DNA of 64,000 nucleotides, taken from Kribbella pratensis. Lineage in GTDB: Bacteria > Actinomycetota > Actinomycetes > Propionibacteriales > Kribbellaceae. The notes beneath the pieces were generated by a model, which was not told where the DNA came from, ran no database searches, and worked only from the letters and a program-made list of their open reading frames with translations. Shown here in pieces: positions 57,983 through 64,000 of the stretch. The stretch is from contig NZ_SODP01000002.1 in NCBI RefSeq assembly GCF_004365355.1, positions 801,838 to 865,837 on the forward strand, written 5' to 3'. The translations under genes were made by a program, and so were the position numbers. Within the stretch, counting starts at the first letter, position 1. Each line of letters opens with the position of its first letter.

Positions 57983-58873
57983 CTACTTGCTCAGGTTCTG
58001 CATGATCTCGCGCATCAGGTTGGCGGTCTCGGACGGCGTCTTGCCGACCTTCACGCCGACGGCCTCGAGGGCCTCCTGCTTCGCGGCCGCGGTGCCCGAG
58101 GAACCGGAGACGATCGCGCCGGCGTGACCCATGGTCTTGCCCTCCGGCGCGGTGAAGCCCGCGACGTACCCGACGACCGGCTTGGTCACGTTCTCCTTGA
58201 TGAACGCGGCCGCCCGCTCCTCGGCGTCGCCGCCGATCTCACCGATCATCACGATCGCGTCGGTGTCCGGGTCGTCCTGGAACGCCTGCAGCGCGTCGAT
58301 GTGCGTGGTCCCGATGATCGGGTCGCCGCCGATCCCGATCGCGGTCGAGAACCCGAACTCCTGCAGCTCGTACATCATCTGGTAGGTCAGCGTGCCGGAT
58401 TTCGACACCAGACCGATCCGGCCCTGGCCGGCGATGCTGGCCGGGATGATGCCGGCGTTCGACTCGCCCGGGGTGATGATGCCGGGGCAGTTCGGGCCGA
58501 TGATCCGGGTCTTGCCGGACGCCTGCGCGGCGGCGAAGAACGCGGCGGTGTCGTGCACCGGCACGCCCTCGGTGATCACCACGACCAGCGGCACCTCGGC
58601 CTCGACGGCCTCCAGTACGGCGTCCTTGGTGAACTTCGGCGGGACGAAGATGACCGACACGTTCGCGCCGGTCTCCTTGACCGCGTCCGCGACCGTGCCG
58701 AAGACCGCGACCGACTTGCCGTCGAAGTCCTGGCTCTGGCCCGCCTTGCGCGGGTTCACGCCGCCGACGATGTTGGTGCCCGAGGCGAGCATCCGGGTGG
58801 TGTGCTTGGTGCCCTCGGAGCCGGTCATGCCCTGGACGATGACCTTGCTGTCCTTGGTCAGGAAGATAGACAT
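57983..58873 (-). CDS. sucD: Succinyl-CoA synthetase (ADP-forming) alpha subunit
   Basis: 296 residues. CoA/NAD-like loop VIVQGMTGSEGTKHTTRMLA, IVGGVNPRKAG, the IGPNCPGIITPGES segment, and the phosphorylated His in VGYVAGFTAPEGKTMGHAGA (GHAGA motif). With SucC it converts succinyl-CoA to succinate with nucleotide triphosphate formation in the TCA cycle. It starts 14 bp after the sucC stop. Confidence 0.97.
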   Translation of the reverse strand: MSIFLTKDSKVIVQGMTGSEGTKHTTRMLASGTNIVGGVNPRKAGQSQDFDGKSVAVFGTVADAVKETGANVSVIFVPPKFTKDAVLEAVEAEVPLVVVITEGVPVHDTAAFFAAAQASGKTRIIGPNCPGIITPGESNAGIIPASIAGQGRIGLVSKSGTLTYQMMYELQEFGFSTAIGIGGDPIIGTTHIDALQAFQDDPDTDAIVMIGEIGGDAEERAAAFIKENVTKPVVGYVAGFTAPEGKTMGHAGAIVSGSSGTAAAKQEALEAVGVKVGKTPSETANLMREIMQNLSK

Positions 58874-58887
58874 TGTTCGGCGATCCC

Positions 58888-60060
58888 TTACTTCGCAGCC
58901 AGCTCGGCGGCGCGCTTGGCGGCGCCGTCCATCGTGTCGACCCGCTCCAGGCCGGCGAGGCCCGCCTCGTCGAGGATCCGGCGGCCCTCCTCGGCGTTGT
59001 TGCCGTCCAGCCGGACGACCAGCGGCTTGGAGACGTGCTCGTCGCGGCTGGCCAGCAGCTCGAACGCCTGCACGATGCCGTTCGCGACCGCGTCACATGC
59101 CGTGATCCCGCCGAAGACGTTGACGAACACGCTCTCCACCTGCGGGTCGGAGATGATGATCTCCAGGCCGTTGGCCATCACCTCGGCGCTGGCGCCACCA
59201 CCGATGTCCAGGAAGTTCGCCGGCTTCACGCCGCCGAACTCCTCACCGGCGTACGCCACGACGTCCAGGGTGGACATGACCAGGCCGGCGCCGTTGCCGA
59301 TGATGCCGACCGAGCCGTCCAGCTTCACGTAGTTCAGGCCCTTGGCCTTGGCCGCCGCCTCCAGCGGGTCGGCCGCCGAGATGTCCTCGAACTCGGCGTG
59401 GTCCGGGTGCCGGAAGTCCGCGTTCTCGTCCAGGGTGACCTTGCCGTCGAGCGCCTCGACGTTCCCGTCCTCGAGCTTGACCAGCGGGTTCACCTCGACC
59501 AGCGACGCGTCCTCGGCGATGAACACCTCGTACAGCTTGACGATCTCCGGTACGACGGCGTCGATCACGTCGGCCGGGTACTTCGCGGCCTGCGCGATCT
59601 CCCGTGCCTTCGCCTCGTCGACGCCCGTGGCCGGGTCGATCGAGATCTGCGCGACCGCGTCCGGGTTGGTGTGCGCGACCTCTTCGATCTCCATCCCGCC
59701 GGCGGCGGAGGCGATGCAGAGGTAGTTGCGGTTGGCCCGGTCGACCAGGAACGAGAAGTAGTACTCCTCGGCGATCGCCGCGGCCGGGACGATGTTCAGG
59801 ATCTTGACGACGTGACCCTTGATGTCCAGCCCGAGGATCTCGCGGGCCTTCTCCTCCGCCTCGTCCGGGCTCGAGGCGAGCTTGACGCCGCCGGCCTTGC
59901 CGCGCCCACCGGTCTTGACCTGGGCCTTCACGACCACCCGGCCGCCGATCTTCTCGGCTGCCGCGCGGGCTTCCTCCGGAGTCGTGACAACCGCACCCAC
60001 GGTCGTCCGCACTCCGTGCTTGGCGAAGACCGTCTTCGCCTGGAATTCCATCAGATCCAC
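58888..60060 (-). CDS. sucC: Succinyl-CoA synthetase (ADP-forming) beta subunit
   Basis: 390 residues from GTG 60060 (VDLMEFQAKTVFAKHGV), with GAGAGGG upstream; ATG 60051 is an alternative. ATP-grasp signatures: VVVKAQVKTGGRGKAGGVKL, LVEVNPLVKLEDG, NGAGLVMSTLDVV and FLDIGGGASAEVM. Partner of SucD in one operon; divergent from the GH13 gene 128 bp away, and the common intergenic region holds both promoters. Confidence 0.97.
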   Translation of the reverse strand: MDLMEFQAKTVFAKHGVRTTVGAVVTTPEEARAAAEKIGGRVVVKAQVKTGGRGKAGGVKLASSPDEAEEKAREILGLDIKGHVVKILNIVPAAAIAEEYYFSFLVDRANRNYLCIASAAGGMEIEEVAHTNPDAVAQISIDPATGVDEAKAREIAQAAKYPADVIDAVVPEIVKLYEVFIAEDASLVEVNPLVKLEDGNVEALDGKVTLDENADFRHPDHAEFEDISAADPLEAAAKAKGLNYVKLDGSVGIIGNGAGLVMSTLDVVAYAGEEFGGVKPANFLDIGGGASAEVMANGLEIIISDPQVESVFVNVFGGITACDAVANGIVQAFELLASRDEHVSKPLVVRLDGNNAEEGRRILDEAGLAGLERVDTMDGAAKRAAELAAK

Positions 60061-60188
60061 GAGTGTGGTCCCTCTCTCGCCTGTACGGGCTTCTGACAGT
60101 AGCCACCCTCGTGCCGCGAGCAACAGCCGGGGTCCCGGCTGAGACGACGGTCACAGGCCGACGGGCGTCTCATGTCAGGCTAGGTCAC

Positions 60189-61838
60189 ATGAGTGACCCT
60201 GTAGCCGACTCCAGGACCAGACCAGCTGACGACTGGTGGCGTAGCGCCGTCGTCTACCAGGTGTACCCGCGCTCGTTCGCCGACGCCGACGGCGACGGGA
60301 CCGGCGACGTGAACGGGATCCGCGCCCGGCTGCCGTATCTCGCCGACCTCGGGGTCGACGCGATCTGGATCAGCCCCTGGTATCCGTCCCCGCTGCTCGA
60401 CGGCGGGTACGACGTGGCCGACTACCGCGACATCAACCCGGAGTTCGGCACGCTCGCCGACGCCGACGCGCTGATCGCCGAGGCGCACGCGCTCGGCCTG
60501 CGGATCCTGATCGACCTGGTGCCGAACCACTGCTCCTGGGAACACCCGTGGTTCCAGGCCGCGCTCAAGGCCGGCCGGGGCTCGGCGGAGCGCGATCTGT
60601 TCTGGTTCCGTGACACCAAGGACGGCGGCCCGCCGACCAACTGGCCGGCCGCGTTCGGCGGCGGCGCCTGGCAGCAGATCGAGGACGGGCAGTGGTACCT
60701 GCACCTGTTCGACATCTCCCAGCCGGACTGGAACTGGGACAACCCGAAGGTGATCGAGGAGTTCGACGCGATCCTGCGGTTCTGGTTCGACCGCGGCGTC
60801 GACGGGTTCCGGATCGATGTGGCCGACTCGATGGCCAAGGACCCGACGCTGCCCGACGTACCGCTGCACAACGGTGAGCCGACGCGGGAGAAGTACGTCG
60901 GGAACCCGTTCTACGACCAGCCCGGGGTGCACACCATCCATCAGCGCTGGCGCGCGATCGCCGACGAGTACGCCGATACGCCGCAAGGCGCACGGGTCTT
61001 CGTTGCGGAGGCGTGGCTGTCCCCGGCGGAGCGCCTCGCGCAGTACGTACGGCCGGACGAACTGCAGTCGGCGTTCAACTTCGATGCCCTGCGGGCCACC
61101 TGGGACGCGAAGGACCTGCGTGAGGTGATCGACCACACCACCGAGAACCTGTGGGCGGTCGGGGCGCCGGCGACCTGGGTGCTGAGCAACCACGACACGA
61201 TCCGGCACCGCACGCGGTACGGCCGCGACAAGCGGGACGCGCTGGAGGGCGCAGGCGTCGTACCGACCGATCTACAGCTCGGACTGCGCCGGGCACGGGC
61301 CGCTGCGCTGCTGGAGCTGGCGTTGCCGGGCGGCGCATACATCTACCAGGGCGACGAGCTCGGGCTGCCCGAGGTCGAGGACCTGCCGGAGGACGTGCTC
61401 GACGACCCGACCTGGGAGCGTTCCGGCCACACGGTCCGCGGCCGCGACGGCTGCCGCGTCCCGATTCCCTGGTCCGGCACCGAGCCGCCGTTCGGCTTCG
61501 GGCCCGGCACCGGCCAGCCCTGGCTCCCGCAGCCCGCGGACTGGTCGGGTCTGACCGCCGAGTCGCAGGCCGGGGACCCGGACAGCCATCTGAGCCTCTA
61601 CAAGGCGGCACTCCGGATCCGCCGCGACCACCCGGCTCTCGGCGACGGCCGTCTGGTCTGGGACGCCGACGCTCCCGCCGGCGTGCTGTCGTTCACCCGC
61701 GAACCCGGGTTCCGCTGCGTGGTCAACATCAGTGACGCGCCGGTCACCCTGCCGCCGCATCAGGAGGTCCTGCTCGCCAGCGACCAGCTGGCGGATGGCG
61801 TACTGCCGGTGGACACCACGGTCTGGCTCGCCGTCTGA
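60189..61838 (+). CDS. GH13 alpha-glucosidase (oligo-1,6-/maltose-type)
   Basis: 549 residues from ATG 60189; no ribosome-binding site is seen, and a CAGGCT -10-like element 8 nt before suggests a leaderless mRNA. GH13 regions: VYQVYPRSFADADGDGTGDV, IDLVPNHCSWEHPWF (region I), GFRIDVADSMAK (region II, nucleophile Asp), FVAEAWLS (region III, acid Glu) and LSNHDTIRHR (region IV). There is no signal peptide, so it acts in the cytosol on imported oligosaccharides. The convergent ABC sugar-permease operon next door probably supplies them. Confidence 0.92.
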   Translation: MSDPVADSRTRPADDWWRSAVVYQVYPRSFADADGDGTGDVNGIRARLPYLADLGVDAIWISPWYPSPLLDGGYDVADYRDINPEFGTLADADALIAEAHALGLRILIDLVPNHCSWEHPWFQAALKAGRGSAERDLFWFRDTKDGGPPTNWPAAFGGGAWQQIEDGQWYLHLFDISQPDWNWDNPKVIEEFDAILRFWFDRGVDGFRIDVADSMAKDPTLPDVPLHNGEPTREKYVGNPFYDQPGVHTIHQRWRAIADEYADTPQGARVFVAEAWLSPAERLAQYVRPDELQSAFNFDALRATWDAKDLREVIDHTTENLWAVGAPATWVLSNHDTIRHRTRYGRDKRDALEGAGVVPTDLQLGLRRARAAALLELALPGGAYIYQGDELGLPEVEDLPEDVLDDPTWERSGHTVRGRDGCRVPIPWSGTEPPFGFGPGTGQPWLPQPADWSGLTAESQAGDPDSHLSLYKAALRIRRDHPALGDGRLVWDADAPAGVLSFTREPGFRCVVNISDAPVTLPPHQEVLLASDQLADGVLPVDTTVWLAV

Positions 61839-61839
61839 T

Positions 61840-61883
61840 CAACGAGAAACGGCCGGAGCGCAAGGCTCCGGCCGTTCTCGTTG
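61840..61883. terminator. Strong terminator between the glucosidase and the sugar-transport operon
   Basis: 19-20 paired bases (61840-61859 with 61865-61883, one bulged A) with a 5-nt loop. It starts right after the glucosidase stop and abuts the stop codon of the Arg-Asp microprotein on the other strand. Confidence 0.88.
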
Positions 61884-62027
61884 CTAGCGGTATCGATCCC
61901 GATCGCGGCGGTCCCGGTCCTCCCGGTCCCGCCGATCACGGTCCTCGCGGTCCCGTCGATCACGCTCGTCCCGGTCCCGCCGGTCCCGGTCGTCCCGGTC
62001 CCGGCGGTCACGGTCGCGCCAGCTCAC
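61884..62027 (-). CDS. Arg-Asp octapeptide-repeat microprotein (47 aa)
   Basis: GTG 62027 overlaps the permease stop by 4 bp (GTGA), and GGTGG lies 7 nt upstream. The protein starts VSWRDRDRRDRDD and consists of five 8-residue repeats RDRRDR(D/E)x (residues 6-45), ending YR and a TAG directly before the terminator. Apart from Val, Ser, Trp and Tyr it contains only Arg, Asp and Glu. Translational coupling and the exact fit between permease and terminator argue for a real gene. Alternative frames here give Gly/Thr- or Val/Pro-rich readings without such signals. Function unknown; alternating charges suggest an extended or coiled polyampholyte. Confidence 0.6.
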   Translation of the reverse strand: MSWRDRDRRDRDDRDRRDRDERDRRDREDRDRRDREDRDRRDRDRYR

Positions 62028-62908
62028 TTCACGCCACCTGCCGTGAGGCCGGCGACGATACGGCGCTGGAACAGCAGTACGGCGATCACGAGCGGGATCG
62101 TCACCACCACACCGGCGGCCATCTGGCTGCCGAACGGTTGGTCACGGCCCGTCGTACCGGTGAACTGCGAGATGATCACGTTCGCCGTCTGGATCGACTT
62201 CTTGTTGGTCATGCTCAGCGCGATCAGGAACTCGTTCCAGGCCGCGATGAAGGTGATGATCGCGGTCGTGAACACGCCGGGCGCGGCCAGCGGCAGGATG
62301 ACCTTGCGGAAGGCCTGCGCCGGCGTGCACCCGTCCACCATTGCCGCCTGCTCGAGTTCCTGCGGCATCTGCCGGAAGAACGCGGTCAGGTTCCACACCG
62401 CCAGCGGCAGCGCGAACGACAGGCTCGGCACGATCATCGCCTGGTAGGTGTTGATCCAGTGGATGTTGATGAACAGCTTGAGCAGCGGAACCACCAGCGA
62501 GATGCCCGGGAACATCGACGTGGTGATGATGATGGCCAGGACCAGGTTCTTTCCCCTGAAGTCGAGCCGGGCCAGCGTGTAGGCCGCGATCATGCCGATG
62601 ACCAGCGTCAGGATCGTCACCGAGCCGGCCACGATCAAGCTGTTCAGCAGGCCCCGTTGGAAGCCGTTGTTGGCACTGAACACGTCCTTGAAGTTCTGGA
62701 GCGAGAACGGTCGTGGGATCAACGCGTTCGAGAACTGGTCGGCCGGCCGGCGGAACGCCGACACCACCATCCAGTAGAACGGCGCCAGGCAGTAGAGCAC
62801 GATCAGCCCGACACCGATCAGCGGCGCCCAGCGCCGCATCGGGCTGACCTCGGCCGCCCGGACCTTGGCAGCGTCGGCCCGGACCTGTGCAGTTGCGGTA
62901 GCCATCAC
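62024..62908 (-). CDS. Carbohydrate ABC transporter permease (MalG type)
   Basis: 294 residues, six membrane helices. The EAA loop, which contacts the ATPase, reads EQAAMVDGCTPAQAFRKVIL (about residues 195-214). The C-terminal FQRRIVAGLTAGGVK is typical of MalG-like subunits. It overlaps the MalF-type gene by 4 bp and is followed, also with a 4-bp overlap, by the Arg-Asp microprotein. No ATPase gene is in the window, so it probably uses a shared MsiK-like ATPase, as is usual in actinobacteria. Confidence 0.93.
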   Translation of the reverse strand: MMATATAQVRADAAKVRAAEVSPMRRWAPLIGVGLIVLYCLAPFYWMVVSAFRRPADQFSNALIPRPFSLQNFKDVFSANNGFQRGLLNSLIVAGSVTILTLVIGMIAAYTLARLDFRGKNLVLAIIITTSMFPGISLVVPLLKLFINIHWINTYQAMIVPSLSFALPLAVWNLTAFFRQMPQELEQAAMVDGCTPAQAFRKVILPLAAPGVFTTAIITFIAAWNEFLIALSMTNKKSIQTANVIISQFTGTTGRDQPFGSQMAAGVVVTIPLVIAVLLFQRRIVAGLTAGGVK

Positions 62909-63957
62909 GCACCCATCCCTGTGTTGGTCGCCGCGGCGGCGGAGATCTCAGGAGCCGTTGCACGACGCTTCTTCGCCTTGCCGCCGCCTCCAGGCTTCTT
63001 GGCCCTGGCCTCACCGATGACGTCGGCACCCAGGATCTTCACGAACGCGTAGGCAACCACGGCGACGTAGATGAACAGCAGCGTCGCATAAGCGGCCGCC
63101 GGTCCGTATCTGGTGTTGAAGGCCTCGTCGTACGCCAGCATCGACAGCGTCTCGACCGAGTCCTTGTGTGCGCCGACCAGGACAAACGGCAGGTCGAAGA
63201 TGCGCAGCGTGTCGAGGATCCGGAACAGCACTGCCACCAGCAGTGCCGGCTTCACCAGCGGAAGGGTGATGCGGGTGAAGGTCTTCCAGACGCTGGCGCC
63301 GTCCACCTTCGCTGCCTCGTAGACCTCGGCAGGGATGGTCTGCAGACCGGCCAGCACCAGCAACCCGATGAACGGTGCGGTCTTCCAGGTGTCGGCGATG
63401 ATCACCGACGCCTTGGACTGCCAGCCCTCGGTCGACCACAGAATCTGCGTGCCGAGCAGGGTGTTGGCAATGCCGTCGGCCTGGAAGATCCACTTCCACA
63501 GCAGCGCCGAGACGACGGTCGGGATCGCCCACGGGACCAGGATGCTGGCGCGGACGACACCCCGGCCCTTGAACGCCTTGTGCATGATCAGCGCCATCGC
63601 GACGCCGAGGATGGTCTCCAGCACGACGCAGACCACGGTGAAGAACGTCGTGTTGAAGGCGGCGTTCCAGAACCGGTGCCCGGTGTCGCCCTTGAAGATG
63701 TCGGTGTAGTTCTGCAGCCCGACGAAGGTCGAGCCCTTGACGATGAACCCGTTCGCGTCGAGTTTCGTGCCACTCGTGAACAGCGACTCCCGCAACGCCA
63801 TGATGATCGGGAAGACGACGACGAGGCCGAGCACGAGCAGGGTCGGGGAGAGAAGGATCGCGGCCAGCCGGCCGGTTCCCTCGTTGAAGCGCTGCGGGCG
63901 CTTCGATTGCTTCGGTTCCTTGGCCGGCCGTTCCGCGACCGGCGCGGTTGCAGTCAC
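62905..63957 (-). CDS. Carbohydrate ABC transporter permease (MalF type)
   Basis: 350 residues from GTG 63957, with GGAGG 7-11 nt upstream. A long hydrophilic N-terminus (ERPAKEPKQSKRPQRFNEGT) precedes about six helices. The EAA loop is EVYEAAKVDGASVWKTFTRI (about 220-240). The Lys-rich C-terminal tail (ARAKKPGGGGKAKKRRATA) is unusual. It pairs with the MalG-type subunit; a TAA ending an upstream gene lies at 63968-63970, where a solute-binding protein gene would be expected but is outside the window. Confidence 0.92.
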   Translation of the reverse strand: MTATAPVAERPAKEPKQSKRPQRFNEGTGRLAAILLSPTLLVLGLVVVFPIIMALRESLFTSGTKLDANGFIVKGSTFVGLQNYTDIFKGDTGHRFWNAAFNTTFFTVVCVVLETILGVAMALIMHKAFKGRGVVRASILVPWAIPTVVSALLWKWIFQADGIANTLLGTQILWSTEGWQSKASVIIADTWKTAPFIGLLVLAGLQTIPAEVYEAAKVDGASVWKTFTRITLPLVKPALLVAVLFRILDTLRIFDLPFVLVGAHKDSVETLSMLAYDEAFNTRYGPAAAYATLLFIYVAVVAYAFVKILGADVIGEARAKKPGGGGKAKKRRATAPEISAAAATNTGMGA

Positions 63958-64000
63958 CTGCGCCTCCTTACGCTCCCGGGCGAACCCGGGCAGGGACTGG

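Noticed and set aside
61760..62011. Minus-strand Gly/Thr-rich 83-codon frame
   Set aside because: It reads through the strong terminator and into the convergent glucosidase gene; composition is a by-product of the Arg-Asp repeat in another frame.
61886..62020. Tandem repeat resembling a CRISPR-like or satellite array
   Set aside because: The repeat period is 24 bp with no spacers, and it is explained by the octapeptide-coding microprotein frame.
63968..64000. 3' end of a solute-binding protein gene upstream of the permeases
   Set aside because: A TAA at 63968-63970 followed by the ribosome-binding site fits the end of a gene, but about ten codons are too few to identify it, so it is not listed as a feature.
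1..64000. tRNA genes, insertion sequences or prophage genes
   Set aside because: I looked in the intergenic gaps for cloverleaf-like arms, transposase-like coding and terminal repeats and found none that I could support.

Overview
The window is high-GC actinobacterial chromosome. The gene set (DUF3017 beside folD, DUF6350 beside purN and purH, DacC-type carboxypeptidases, many GTG starts, some apparently leaderless genes) and the frequent GTAC-rich codon context fit a soil actinomycete of the Nocardioidaceae/Kribbellaceae type. The genus is my inference. Coding density is high on both strands. I see no rRNA, tRNA, CRISPR array, insertion sequence or prophage, and no gene-free stretch longer than 300 bases.

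Layout. 1-610: start of a LuxR/AAA regulator that runs off the left edge. 851-7337: a six-gene catabolic operon on the minus strand (glutamine-synthetase-like ligase, class I glutamine-amidotransferase hydrolase, aldehyde dehydrogenase, short-chain dehydrogenase, FadR regulator, permease) for gamma-glutamylated amines or amino alcohols. It has two look-alike promoter/operator regions. 7.4-15.3 kb: secreted metalloprotease, D-Ala-D-Ala carboxypeptidase, YihY membrane protein, LigT-like protein, trpS, an orphan solute-binding lipoprotein and a SIS-domain protein. 15.5-25.9 kb: amino-sugar kinase, a hydrolase, an MFS - ArsR - MFS unit, a CNNM/CBS protein, galT-galK and a DeoR regulator. 26-32.5 kb: two acetyltransferases, then three consecutive envelope proteins ending in CAP/SCP domains; the third has a degenerate CAP domain and a very long repetitive N-terminal region. 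32.6-38.4 kb: GlxA-type regulator, metallo-hydrolase, lamin-tail secreted protein, MOSC protein, XRE regulator, spermidine-synthase-like protein and a 5'-truncated glycerophosphodiesterase. 38.5-46.3 kb: mdh, an S8 protease broken by a dinucleotide frameshift, a signal-less binding protein, a degenerate M48-like protein with a zinc ribbon, and a GH18 chitinase. 46.3-52.9 kb: APH-like kinase, a second GlxA regulator, cupin, beta-propeller protein, pirin, folD-DUF3017, an acetyltransferase and a lipoprotein. 52.9-60.1 kb: purH-purN-DUF6350, a TTG-initiated membrane-anchored protein, and sucC-sucD. 60.2-64 kb: a GH13 alpha-glucosidase divergent from sucCD, then (reading leftwards) two sugar ABC permeases followed by a translationally coupled 47-residue Arg-Asp repeat microprotein just before a strong terminator.

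Most unusual items: the Arg-Asp repeat microprotein in the sugar-transport operon; the CAP-domain trio with structured, G-rich leaders; the paired promoter/operators of the gamma-glutamyl operon; the S8 frameshift in an (AC)3 run; the decapitated glycerophosphodiesterase; and the protease-like protein that lost its HEXXH motif. No single known defence or biosynthetic system is evident. All functions come from reading the sequence and from family knowledge, not from database searches.
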